Assembly: GCA_964057225.1 (NCBI GenBank)
Contig: OZ059897.1
Location: forward strand, 2,976,001-3,040,000
Direction of reading: 5' to 3'
Length of the DNA: 64,000 nt
DNA from: Auanema rhodensis
Taxonomy: Eukaryota > Nematoda > Chromadorea > Rhabditida > Rhabditidae
The position numbers and the translations under genes are program-made. Below the pieces are notes generated by a model, which did not search any database, was not told where the DNA came from, and was given only the letters and a program-made list of their open reading frames with translations. Shown here one piece after another: positions 52,894 to 64,000 of this stretch (position 1 is the first letter of the stretch; each line of letters opens with the position of its first letter).

Positions 52894-54297
52894 ATGATTT
52901 TTTCGTTGAAAAACATTGTCCATCGTATTCGTCTTGAAAAAAGGAATCTAAAAACATCTACTTTTTGTGAAATTATTCAGAAATTTTTCGGGAAAATTTT
53001 TGTCACAATGTTTTTGGAAGCAATGTTGAGTGTACATGGGAACTCAGCATACACTAATGCATTATTTTTCAAACGATCATAACTAATTTTTGTATAGAGC
53101 GTTTCTCAATGTAGTATAGTGCATTCGATGCGGATTTTTGAGCTGCGTCGATCTGTGTTATCAGATTTGAGTTAGCTTAAAAATGCACCGAGATATCAAC
53201 TGATATATGTTCACACTTATATCCTCGATTTTCACCCTGAAGAAATGATTTTTTCGTTGAAAAACATTGTCCATCGTATTCGTCTTGAAAAAAAGAATCT
53301 AAAAACATCTACTTTTTGTGAAATTATTCAGAAATTTTTCGGGAAAATTTTTGTCAAAATGTTTTTGGAAGCAATGTTGAGTGTACATGGGAACTCAACA
53401 TACACTAATGCATTATTTTTCAAACGATCATAACTAATTTTTGTATGGAGCGTTTCTCAATGTAGTATAGTGCATTCGATGCGGATTTTTGAGCTGCGTT
53501 GATCTGTGTTATCAGATTTGCGCTAGCTTAAAAATGCACCGAGTAATCAACTGATATAGGTTCACACTTATATCCTCGATTTTCACCCTGAAGAATTAAT
53601 TTTTTCGTTGAATAACATTGTCCATCGTCTTTGCCTTGAGAAAATAAATCTAAAAACTCCTACTTTTTGTGAAATTATTTAGAAATTTTTCGGGAAAATT
53701 TTTGTCACAATGTTTTTGGAAGCAATGTTGAGTGTACATGGGAACTCAGCATACACTAATGCATTATTTTTCAAACGATCATAACTAATTTTTGTATAGA
53801 GCGTTTCTCAATGTAGTATAGTGTATTCGATGCGGATTTTTGAGTTGCGTTGATCTGTGTTATCAGATTTGCGCTAGCTTAAAAATGCACCGAGTAATCA
53901 ACTGATATATGTTCACACTTATATCCTCGATTTTCACCCTGAAGAAATGATTTTTTCGTTGAAAAACATTGTCCATCGTATTCGTCTTGAAAAAAGGAAT
54001 CTAAAAACATCTACTTTTTGTGAAATTATTTAGAAATTTTTCGGGAAAATTTTTGTCACAATGTTTTTGGAAGCAATGTTGAGTGTACATGGGAACTCAG
54101 CATACACTAATGCATTATTTTTCAAACGATCATAACTAATTTTTGTATAGAGCGTTTCTCAATGTAGTATAGTGCATTCGATGCGGATTTTTAAGCTGCG
54201 TCGATCTGTGTTATCAGATTTGAGTTAGCTTAAAAATGCACCGAGATATCAACTGATATATGTTCACACTTATATCCTCGATTTTCACCCTGAAGAA

Positions 54298-55701
54298 ATG
54301 ATTTTTTCGTTGAAAAACATTGTCCATCGTATTCGTCTTGAAAAAAGGAATCTAAAAACATCTACTTTTTGTGAAAGTATTTAGAAATTTTTCGGGAAAA
54401 TTTTTGTCACAATGTTTTTGGAAGCAATGTTGAGTGTACATGGGAACTCAGCATACACTAATGCATTATTTTTCAAACGATCATAACTAATTTTTGTATA
54501 GAGCGTTTCTCAATGTAGTATAGTGCATTCGATGCGGATTTTTAAGCTGCGTCGATCTGTGTTATCAGATTTGAGTTAGCTTAAAAATGCACCGAGATAT
54601 CAACTGATATATGTTCACACTTATATCCTCGATTTTCACCCTGAAGAAATGATTTTTTCGTTGAAAAACATTGTCCATCGTATTCGTCTTGAAAAAAAGA
54701 ATCTAAAAACATCTACTTTTTGTGAAATTATTCAGAAATTTTTCGGGAAAATTTTTGTCAAAATGTTTTTGGAAGCAATGTTGAGTGTACATGGGAACTC
54801 AACATACACTAATGCATTATTTTTCAAACGATCATAACTAATTTTTGTATGGAGCGTTTCTCAATGTAGTATAGTGCATTCGATGCGGATTTTTAAGCTG
54901 CGTCGATCTGTGTTATCAGATTTGAGTTAGCTTAAAAATGCACCGAGATATCAACTGATATATGTTCACACTTATATCCTCGATTTTCACCCTGAAGAAA
55001 TGATTTTTTCGTTGAAAAACATTGTCCATCGTATTCGTCTTGAAAAAAGGAATCTAAAAACATCTACTTTTTGTGAAAGTATTTAGAAATTTTTCGGGAA
55101 AATTTTTGTCACAATGTTTTTGGAAGCAATGTTGAGTGTACATGGGAACTCAGCATACACTAATGCATTATTTTTCAAACGATCATAACTAATTTTTGTA
55201 TAGAGCGTTTCTCAATGTAGTATAGTGCATTCGATGCGGATTTTTAAGCTGCGTCGATCTGTGTTATCAGATTTGAGTTAGCTTAAAAATGCACCGAGAT
55301 ATCAACTGATATATGTTCACACTTATATCCTCGATTTTCACCCTGAAGAAATGATTTTTTCGTTGAAAAACATTGTCCATCGTATTCGTCTTGAAAAAAA
55401 GAATCTAAAAACATCTACTTTTTGTGAAATTATTCAGAAATTTTTCGGGAAAATTTTTGTCAAAATGTTTTTGGAAGCAATGTTGAGTGTACATGGGAAC
55501 TCAACATACACTAATGCATTATTTTTCAAACGATCATAACTAATTTTTGTATAGAGCGTTTCTCAATGTAGTATAGTGCATTCGATGCGGATTTTTGAGC
55601 TGCGTTGATCTGTGTTATCAGATTTGAGTTAGCTTAAAAATGCACCGAGATATCAACTGATATATGTTCACACTTATATTCTCGATTTTCACCCTGAAGA
55701 A
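54298..55701 (+). repeat. Tandem duplication of a 2-monomer block (3-1)
   Basis: Type 3 copies at 54298 and 55000 both have gaaagtattt in place of gaaattattt, 702 bp apart, and each is followed by a type 1 copy. The related stretch at 61669-63422 has no extra pair, so this duplication is a local addition. Confidence 0.82.
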
Positions 55702-56403
55702 ATGATTTTTTCGTTGAAAAACATTGTCCATCGTATTCGTCTTGAAAAAAAGAATCTAAAAACATCTACTTTTTGTGAAATTATTCAGAAATTTTTCGGG
55801 AAAATTTTTGTCAAAATGTTTTTGGAAGCAATGTTGAGTGTACATGGGAACTCAACATACACTAATGCATTATTTTTCAAACGATCATAACTAATTTTTG
55901 TATGGAGCGTTTCTCAATGTAGTATAGTGCATTCGATGCGGATTTTTAAGCTGCGTTGATCTGTGTTATCAGATTTGCGCTAGCTTAAAAATGCACCGAG
56001 TAATCAACTGATATAGGTTCACACTTATATCCTCGATTTTCACCCTGAAGAATTAATTTTTTCGTTGAATAACATTGTCCATCATCTTTGCCTTGAAAAA
56101 AGAAATCTAAAAACTCCTACTTTTTGTGAAATTATTTAGAAATTTTTCGGGAAAATTTTTGTCACAATGTTTTTGGAAGCAATGTTGAGTGTACATGGGA
56201 ACTCAGCATACACTAATGCATTATTTTTCAAACGATCATAACTAATTTTTGTATGGAGCGTTTCTCAATGTAGTATAGTGCATTCGATGCGGATTTTTTA
56301 GCTGCGTTGATCTGTGTTATCAGATTTGAGTTAGCTTAAAAATGCACCGAGATATCAACTGATATATGTTCACGCTTATATCCTCGATTTTCACCCTGAA
56401 GAA

Positions 56404-56754
56404 ATGATTTTTTCGTTGAATAACATTGTCCATCATCTTTGCCTTGAAAAAAGAAATCTAAAAACTCCTACTTTTTGTGAAATTATTTAGAAATTTTTCG
56501 GGAAAATTTTTGTCACAATGTTTTTGGAAGCAATGTTGAGTGTACATGGGAACTCAGCATACACTAATGCATTATTTTTCAAACGATCATAACTAATTTT
56601 TGTATAGAGCGTTTCTCAATGTAGTATAGTGCATTCGATGCGGATTTTTAAGCTGCGTCGATCTGTGTTATCAGATTTGAGTTAGCTTGAAAATGCACCG
56701 AGATATCAACTGATATATGTTCACACTTATATCCTCGATTTTCACCCTGAAGAA
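56404..56754 (+). repeat. Chimeric monomer: type 1/3 head, type 2 body
   Basis: It begins atga and switches by m18 to gaataac, catcatctttgcc and actcctac (type 2). The preceding tail has a private cacgcttat near 56374. This is the reverse polarity of the 17096 class of chimera. Confidence 0.78.
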
Positions 56755-57105
56755 ATGATTTTTTCGTTGAAAAACATTGTCCATCGTATTCGTCTTGAAA
56801 AAAGAAATCTAAAAACATCTACTTTTTGTGAAATTATTTAGAAATTTTTCGGGAAAATTTTTGTCACAATGTTTTTGGAAGCAATGTTGAGTGTACATGG
56901 GAACTCAGCATACACTAATGCATTATTTTTCAAACGATCATAACTAATTTTTGTATAGAGCGTTTCTCAATGTAGTATAGTGCATTCGATGCGGATTTTT
57001 AAGCTGCGTCGATCTGTGTTATCAGATTTGAGTTAGCTTAAAAATGCACCGAGATATCAACTGATATATGTTCACACTTATATCCTCGATTTTCACCCTG
57101 AAGAA

Positions 57106-60100
57106 ATGATTTTTTCGTTGAAAAACAATGTCCATCGTATTCGTCTTGAAAAAAAGAATCTAAAAACATCTACTTTTTGTGAAATTATTCAGAAATTTTT
57201 CGGGAAAATTTTTGTCAAAATGTTTTTGGAAGCAATGTTGAGTGTACATGGGAACTCAACATACACTAATGCATTATTTTTCAAACGATCATAACTAATT
57301 TTTGTATGGAGCGTTTCTCAATGTAGTATAGTGCATTCGATGCGGATTTTTAAGCTGCGTCGATCTGTGTTATCAGATTTGAGTTAGCTTAAAAATGCAC
57401 CGAGATATCAACTGATATATGTTCACACTTATATTCTCGATTTTCACCCTGAAGAAATGATTTTTTCGTTGAAAAACATTGTCCATCGTATTCGTCTTGA
57501 AAAAAAGAATCTAAAAACATCTACTTTTTGTGAAATTATTCAGAAATTTTTCGGGAAAATTTTTGTCAAAATGTTTTTGGAAGCAATGTTGAGTGTACAT
57601 GGGAACTCAACATACACTAATGCATTATTTTTCAAACGATCATAACTAATTTTTGTATGGAGCGTTTCTCAATGTAGTATAGTGCATTCGATGCGGATTT
57701 TTAAGCTGCGTCGATCTGTGTTATCAGATTTGAGTTAGCTTAAAAATGCACCGAGATATCAACTGATATATGTTCACACTTATATTCTCGATTTTCACCC
57801 TGAAGAAATGATTTTTTCGTTGAAAAACATTGTCCATCGTATTCGTCTTGAAAAAAAGAATCTAAAAACATCTACTTTTTGTGAAATTATTCAGAAATTT
57901 TTCGGGAAAATTTTTGTCAAAATGTTTTTGGAAGCAATGTTGAGTGTACATGGGAACTCAACATACACTAATGCATTATTTTTCAAACGATCATAACTAA
58001 TTTTTGTATAGAGCGTTTCTCAATGTAGTATAGTGCATTCGATGCGGATTTTTAAGCTGCGTCGATCTGTGTTATCAGATTTGAGTTAGCTTGAAAATGC
58101 ACCGAGATATCAACTGATATATGTTCACACTTATATCCTCGATTTTCACCCTGAAGAAATGATTTTTTCGTTGAAAAACATTGTCCATCGTATTCGTCTT
58201 GAAAAAAGAAATCTAAAAACATCTACTTTTTGTGAAATTATTTAGAAATTTTTCGGGAAAATTTTTGTCACAATGTTTTTGGAAGCAATGTTGAGTGTAC
58301 ATGGGAACTCAGCATACACTAATGCATTATTTTTCAAACGATCATAACTAATTTTTGTATAGAGCGTTTCTCAATGTAGTATAGTGCATTCGATGCGGAT
58401 TTTTAAGCTGCGTCGATCTGTGTTATCAGATTTGAGTTAGCTTAAAAATGCACCGAGATATCAACTGATATATGTTCACACTTATATCCTCGATTTTCAC
58501 CCTGAAGAAATGATTTTTTCGTTGAAAAACAATGTCCATCGTATTCGTCTTGAAAAAAAGAATCTAAAAACATCTACTTTTTGTGAAATTATTCAGAAAT
58601 TTTTCGGGAAAATTTTTGTCAAAATGTTTTTGGAAGCAATGTTGAGTGTACATGGGAACTCAACATACACTAATGCATTATTTTTCAAACGATCATAACT
58701 AATTTTTGTATGGAGCGTTTCTCAATGTAGTATAGTGCATTCGATGCGGATTTTTAAGCTGCGTCGATCTGTGTTATCAGATTTGAGTTAGCTTAAAAAT
58801 GCACCGAGATATCAACTGATATATGTTCACACTTATATTCTCGATTTTCACCCTGAAGAAATGATTTTTTCGTTGAAAAACATTGTCCATCGTATTCGTC
58901 TTGAAAAAAAGAATCTAAAAACATCTACTTTTTGTGAAATTATTCAGAAATTTTTCGGGAAAATTTTTGTCAAAATGTTTTTGGAAGCAATGTTGAGTGT
59001 ACATGGGAACTCAACATACACTAATGCATTATTTTTCAAACGATCATAACTAATTTTTGTATGGAGCGTTTCTCAATGTAGTATAGTGCATTCGATGCGG
59101 ATTTTTAAGCTGCGTCGATCTGTGTTATCAGATTTGAGTTAGCTTAAAAATGCACCGAGATATCAACTGATATATGTTCACACTTATATCCTCGATTTTC
59201 ACCCTGAAGAAATGATTTTTTCGTTGAAAAACAATGTCCATCGTATTCGTCTTGAAAAAAAGAATCTAAAAACATCTACTTTTTGTGAAATTATTCAGAA
59301 ATTTTTCGGGAAAATTTTTGTCAAAATGTTTTTGGAAGCAATGTTGAGTGTACATGGGAACTCAACATACACTAATGCATTATTTTTCAAACGATCATAA
59401 CTAATTTTTGTATGGAGCGTTTCTCAATGTAGTATAGTGCATTCGATGCGGATTTTTAAGCTGCGTCGATCTGTGTTATCAGATTTGAGTTAGCTTAAAA
59501 ATGCACCGAGATATCAACTGATATATGTTCACACTTATATCCTCGATTTTCACCCTGAAGAAATGATTTTTTCGTTGAAAAACATTGTCCATCGTATTCG
59601 TCTTGAAAAAAAGAATCTAAAAACATCTACTTTTTGTGAAATTATTCAGAAATTTTTCGGGAAAATTTTTGTCAAAATGTTTTTGGAAGCAATGTTGAGT
59701 GTACATGGGAACTCAACATACACTAATGCATTATTTTTCAAACGATCATAACTAATTTTTGTATGGAGCGTTTCTCAATGTAGTATAGTGCACTCGATGC
59801 GGATTTTTGAGCTGCGTTGATCTGTGTTATCAGATTTGCGCTAGCTTAAAAATGCACCGAGTAATCAACTGATATATGTTCACACTTATATCCTCGATTT
59901 TCACCCTGAAGAAATGATTTTTTCGTTGAAAAACATTGTCCATCGTATTCGTCTTGAAAAAAAGAATCTAAAAACATCTACTTTTTGTGAAATTATTCAG
60001 AAATTTTTCGGGAAAATTTTTGTCAAAATGTTTTTGGAAGCAATGTTGAGTGTACATGGGAACTCAACATACACTAATGCATTATTTTTCAAACGATCAT

Positions 60101-60264
60101 AACTAATTTTTGTATGGAGCGTTTCTCAATGTAGTATAGTGCATTCGATGCGGATTTTTGAGCTGCGTTGATCTGTGTTATCAGATTTGCGCTAGCTTAA
60201 AAATGCACCGAGTAATCAACTGATATAGGTTCACACTTATATCCTCGATTTTCACCCTGAAGAA
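57106..60264 (+). repeat. Type 1-rich cluster (8 of 9 monomers)
   Basis: Nine consecutive monomers are type 1 except for the type 3 copy at 58159. The aacaatg variant (I8N in the incidental frame) marks 57106, 58510 and 59212, and gives a nested 2- and 4-monomer pattern. The type 3 copies at 56755 and 58159 share gaaatc at m50-m55 with the one at 48682. This is the densest run of type 1 in the window. Confidence 0.8.
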
Positions 60265-60531
60265 TTAATTTTTTCGTTGAATAACATTGTCCATCGTCTT
60301 TGCCTTGAGAAAAGAAATCTAAAAACTCCTACTTTTTGTGAAATTATTTAGAAATTTTTCGGGAAAATTTTTGTCACAATGTTTTTGGAAGCAATGTTGA
60401 GTGTACATGGGAACTCAGCATACACTAATGCATTATTTTTCAAACGATCATAACTAATTTTTAAATAGAGCGTTTCTCAATTTAGTATAGTGCATTCGAT
60501 GCGGATTTTTGAGCTGCGTTGATCTGTGTTA

Positions 60532-60759
60532 TCAGATTTGCGCTAGCTTAAAAATGCACCGAGTAATCAACTGATATATGTTCACACTTATATCCTCGAT
60601 TTTCACCCTGAAGAAATGATTTTTTCGTTGAAAAACATTGTCCATCGTATTCGTCTTGAAAAAAAGAATCTGAAAACATCTACTTTTTGTGAAATTATTT
60701 AGAAATTTTTCGGGAAAATTTTTGTCACAATGTTTTTGGAAGCAATGTTGAGTGTACAT
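60532..60759 (-). other. 75-codon antisense ORF created by one substitution, non-coding
   Basis: A single minus-strand frame of 75 codons lies across two adjacent monomers. It exists because the type 3 copy at 60616 reads ctgaaaac near 60671 where other copies read ctaaaaac. On the minus strand this turns a TAG stop into CAG. One private change in one of more than 180 copies is not evidence for a gene. The peptide matches nothing I recognise. Confidence 0.88.
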
Positions 60760-60966
60760 GGGAACTCAGCATACACTAATGCATTATTTTTCAAACGATC
60801 ATAACTAATTTTTAAATAGAGCGTTTCTCAATGTAGTATAGTGCATTCGATGCGGATTTTTGAGCTGCGTTGATCTGTGTTATCAGATTTGCGCTAGCTT
60901 AAAAATGCACCGAGTAATCAACTGATATATGTTCACACTTATATCCTCGATTTTCACCCTGAAGAA

Positions 60967-61317
60967 ATGATTTTTTCGTTGAAAAACATTGTCCATCGTA
61001 TTCGTCTTGAAAAAAGAAATCTAAAAACTCCTACTTTTCGTGAAATTATTTAGAAATTTTTCGGGAAAATTTTTGTCACAATGTTTTTGGAAGCAATGTT
61101 GAGTGTACATGGGAACTCAGCATACACTAATGCATTATTTTTCAAACGATCATAACTAATTTTTGTATAGAGCGTTTCTCAATGTAGTATAGTGCATTCG
61201 ATGCGGATTTTTAAGCTGCGTCGATCTGTGTTATCAGATTTGAGTTAGCTTGAAAATGCACCGAGATATCAACTGATATATGTTCACACTTATATCCTCG
61301 ATTTTCACCCTGAAGAA
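60967..61317 (+). repeat. Chimeric monomer: type 3 head, type 2 body
   Basis: The copy starts atga...attcgtc and switches near m50 to gaaatc, actcctac and tttcgtg (type 2). Its tail (G286, agt haplotype) matches the tail of the type 2 copy at 52543. It sits where the offset to the 49-53 kb region changes from 29 to 23 monomers, so it looks like the junction of a deletion between a type 3 and a type 2 copy. Confidence 0.72.
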
Positions 61318-62721
61318 ATGATTTTTTCGTTGAAAAACATTGTCCATCGTATTCGTCTTGAAAAAAAGAATCTAAAAACATCTACTTTTTGTGAAATTAT
61401 TCAGAAATTTTTCGGGAAAATTTTTGTCAAAATGTTTTTGGAAGCAATGTTGAGTGTACATGGGAACTCAACATACACTAATGCATTATTTTTCAAACGA
61501 TCATAACTAATTTTTGTATGGAGCGTTTCTCAATGTAGTATAGTGCATTCGATGCGGATTTTTGAGCTGCGTTGATCTGTGTTATCAGATTTGCGCTAGC
61601 TTAAAAATGCACCGAGTAATCAACTGATATAGGTTCACACTTATATCCTCGATTTTCACCCTGAAGAATTAATTTTTTCGTTGAATAACATTGTCCATCG
61701 TCTTTGCCTTGAGAAAATAAATCTAAAAACTCCTACTTTTTGTGAAATTATTTAGAAATTTTTCGGGAAAATTTTTGTCACAATGTTTTTGGAAGCAATG
61801 TTGAGTGTACATGGGAACTCAGCATACACTAATGCATTATTTTTCAAACGATCATAACTAATTTTTGTATAGAGCGTTTCTCAATGTAGTATAGTGCATT
61901 CGATGCGGATTTTTGAGTTGCGTTGATCTGTGTTATCAGATTTGCGCTAGCTTAAAAATGCACCGAGTAATCAACTGATATATGTTCACACTTATATCCT
62001 CGATTTTCACCCTGAAGAAATGATTTTTTCGTTGAAAAACATTGTCCATCGTATTCGTCTTGAAAAAAGGAATCTAAAAACATCTACTTTTTGTGAAATT
62101 ATTTAGAAATTTTTCGGGAAAATTTTTGTCACAATGTTTTTGGAAGCAATGTTGAGTGTACATGGGAACTCAGCATACACTAATGCATTATTTTTCAAAC
62201 GATCATAACTAATTTTTGTATAGAGCGTTTCTCAATGTAGTATAGTGCATTCGATGCGGATTTTTAAGCTGCGTCGATCTGTGTTATCAGATTTGAGTTA
62301 GCTTAAAAATGCACCGAGATATCAACTGATATATGTTCACACTTATATCCTCGATTTTCACCCTGAAGAAATGATTTTTTCGTTGAAAAACATTGTCCAT
62401 CGTATTCGTCTTGAAAAAAGGAATCTAAAAACATCTACTTTTTGTGAAATTATTTAGAAATTTTTCGGGAAAATTTTTGTCACAATGTTTTTGGAAGCAA
62501 TGTTGAGTGTACATGGGAACTCAGCATACACTAATGCATTATTTTTCAAACGATCATAACTAATTTTTGTATAGAGCGTTTCTCAATGTAGTATAGTGCA
62601 TTCGATGCGGATTTTTAAGCTGCGTCGATCTGTGTTATCAGATTTGAGTTAGCTTAAAAATGCACCGAGATATCAACTGATATATGTTCACACTTATATC
62701 CTCGATTTTCACCCTGAAGAA

Positions 62722-63071
62722 ATGATTTTTTCGTTGAAAAACATTGTCCATCGTATTCGTCTTGAAAAAAAGAATCTAAAAACATCTACTTTTTGTGAAA
62801 TTATTCAGAAATTTTTCGGGAAAATTTTTGTCAAAATGTTTTTGGAAGAATGTTGAGTGTACATGGAAACTCAACATACACTAATGCATTATTTTTCAAA
62901 CGATCATAACTAATTTTTGTATAGAGCGTTTCTCAATGTAGTATAGTGCATTCGATGCGGATTTTTGAGCTGCGTTGATCTGTGTTATCAGATTTGAGTT
63001 AGCTTAAAAATGCACCGAGATATCAACTGATATATGTTCACACTTATATTCTCGATTTTCACCCTGAAGAA
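62722..63071 (+). repeat. Type 1 monomer with a 1-bp deletion (350 bp)
   Basis: The sequence ggaagaatg replaces ggaagcaatg (C at m128 lost between 62848 and 62849). A private A at 62867 (acatggaaac) follows closely. The deletion breaks the incidental 62-codon frame in an otherwise ordinary type 1 copy. It shows that the frame is free to decay. Confidence 0.88.
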
Positions 63072-63773
63072 ATGATTTTTTCGTTGAAAAACATTGTCCA
63101 TCGTATTCGTCTTGAAAAAAAGAATCTAAAAACATCTACTTTTTGTGAAATTATTCAGAAATTTTTCGGGAAAATTTTTGTCAAAATGTTTTTGGAAGCA
63201 ATGTTGAGTGTACATGGGAACTCAACATACACTAATGCATTATTTTTCAAACGATCATAACTAATTTTTGTATGGAGCGTTTCTCAATGTAGTATAGTGC
63301 ATTCGATGCGGATTTTTAAGCTGCGTTGATCTGTGTTATCAGATTTGCGCTAGCTTAAAAATGCACCGAGTAATCAACTGATATAGGTTCACACTTATAT
63401 CCTCGATTTTCACCCTGAAGAATTAATTTTTTCGTTGAATAACATTGTCCATCATCTTTGCCTTGAAAAAAGAAATCTAAAAACTCCTACTTTTTGTGAA
63501 ATTATTTAGAAATTTTTCGGGAAAATTTTTGTCACAATGTTTTTGGAAGCAATGTTGAGTGTACATGGGAACTCAGCATACACTAATGCATTATTTTTCA
63601 AACGATCATAACTAATTTTTGTATGGAGCGTTTCTCAATGTAGTATAGTGCATTCGATGCGGATTTTTAAGCTGCGTTGATCTGTGTTATCAGATTTGCG
63701 CTAGCTTAAAAATGCACCGAGTAATCAACTGATATAGGTTCACACTTATATCCTCGATTTTCACCCTGAAGAA

Positions 63774-64000
63774 TTAATTTTTTCGTTGAATAACATTGTC
63801 CATCGTCTTTGCCTTGAAAAAAGAAATCTAAAAACTCCTACTTTTCGTGAAATTATTTAGAAATTTTTCGGGAAAATTTTTGTCACAATGTTTTTGGAAG
63901 CAATGTTGAGTGTACATGGGAACTCAGCATACACTAATGCATTATTTTTCAAACGATCATAACTAATTTTTGTATAGAGCGTTTCTCAATGTAGTATAGT
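63774..64000 (+). repeat. Partial type 2 monomer at the right edge (m1-m227)
   Basis: The window ends inside a type 2 monomer. It has the ttaa head, the ctttgcc block at m34-m40, C at m73 (tttcgtg) and TAG at m85. The break falls in mid-monomer, so the array does not end here. Confidence 0.93.

Larger units (their letters stand above)
1..64000 (+). repeat. 351-bp satellite DNA array, head to tail
   Basis: The same 351-bp unit recurs without interruption and always in the same orientation. Landmarks such as the 10-bp palindrome TAATGCATTA and the dyad ATTTTTAAGCT/AGCTTAAAAAT return every 351 bp. Between 249 and 63774 the distance is 63525 bp, which equals 181 x 351 minus six single-base deletions. 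By hand I class the 181 complete monomers as 62 type 1, 67 type 2, 43 type 3 and 9 chimeras. No other sequence class interrupts the array, so every stretch without a gene consists of this repeat. The unit length is near twice a typical nucleosome repeat, which is common for satellites. A centromeric or heterochromatic location is inferred and cannot be shown from the sequence. The array continues beyond both ends of the window. Confidence 0.98.
49033..64000 (+). repeat. Array domain IV (42 monomers plus a partial)
   Basis: Types in order from 49033: 1-1-1-2-3-1-2-2-3-1, 2-1-1-2-3-3-1-3-1-1, 2-x-3-1-1-1-3-1-1-1, 1-1-2-3-x-1-2-3-3-1, then 1-2 and a partial type 2. Private alleles found mainly here are tatattctcg (T at m330, ahead of type 1 copies at 50788, 52192, 55702, 57457, 57808, 58861 and 63072), tttaaatag at the m194-m204 region, and aacaatg at m19-m25 (49033, 57106, 58510, 59212). 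The copy at 62722 is type 1 with a frameshift. Confidence 0.75.

Noticed and set aside
60532-60759. Minus-strand ORF of 75 codons
   Set aside because: It exists only because one base near 60671 removes a stop present in the other copies. It has no recognisable domain.
3408-63260. Sixty-one plus-strand ORFs of 62 codons as real genes
   Set aside because: They are one frame in one satellite monomer type, opened by CAG instead of TAG at codon 29. Replacement changes dominate among copies, one copy is frameshifted, and no promoter or family match is seen.
1-64000. CRISPR array
   Set aside because: The repeat is 351 bp with no unique spacers between copies; variation is scattered through the whole unit and no cas genes are present.
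1-64000. Tandem rRNA, histone or other gene cluster
   Set aside because: The unit is only 351 bp, about 32% G+C, with no conserved rRNA or histone sequence and no long frame.

Overview
The window is one uninterrupted eukaryotic satellite-DNA array. A 351-bp monomer is repeated head to tail, always in the same orientation, from base 1 to base 64000. There are 181 complete monomers (249-63773), flanked by a 248-bp partial monomer on the left and a 227-bp partial on the right. Phase is kept to the base over 64 kb except for six single-base deletions. I see no protein gene, tRNA, rRNA, transposon, CRISPR array or unique sequence. A hand count over 8041-8400 gives about 32% G+C. An array of this size and internal order suggests centromeric, pericentromeric or other heterochromatin of a plant or animal. 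I do not recognise the family and cannot name the organism.

Monomer coordinates m1-m351 are used below, with m1 at base 7970 of the reference copy. m1-m125 is rich in A and T tracts. m126-m351 is more mixed and carries several dyad symmetries. Linked substitutions define three monomer types. Type 1 (62 copies) has an atga head and CAG at m85, which leaves a 62-codon frame open. Type 2 (67 copies) has a ttaa head, TAG at m85 and a distinct m34-m64 block. Type 3 (43 copies) has the type 1 head but TAG at m85. Nine further copies are head/tail chimeras. A second set of linked sites (m256-m315) forms two tail haplotypes.

Layout by eye. Domain I (1-10426) is mostly types 2 and 3, with a duplicated 3-monomer block. 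Domain II (10427-36049) is marked by type 2 copies with G at m45. It holds a tandem pair of 13-monomer blocks (19904-24466 and 24467-29029), a third truncated copy, and 4- and 5-monomer duplications. Domain III (36050-49032) resembles domain I, displaced by about 36-39.7 kb, and contains a lineage sharing one single-base deletion. Domain IV (49033-64000) carries private alleles, a type 1-rich cluster and two large offset duplications of 23 and 29 monomers.

Nothing here works as a gene set. The biology visible is array evolution: unequal exchange, local block amplification and short conversion tracts. The observations most worth checking are a hammerhead-ribozyme-like core in types 1 and 3 (no convincing stem I), the dense dyad symmetry of the monomer, and the long-range duplication between domains I and III.
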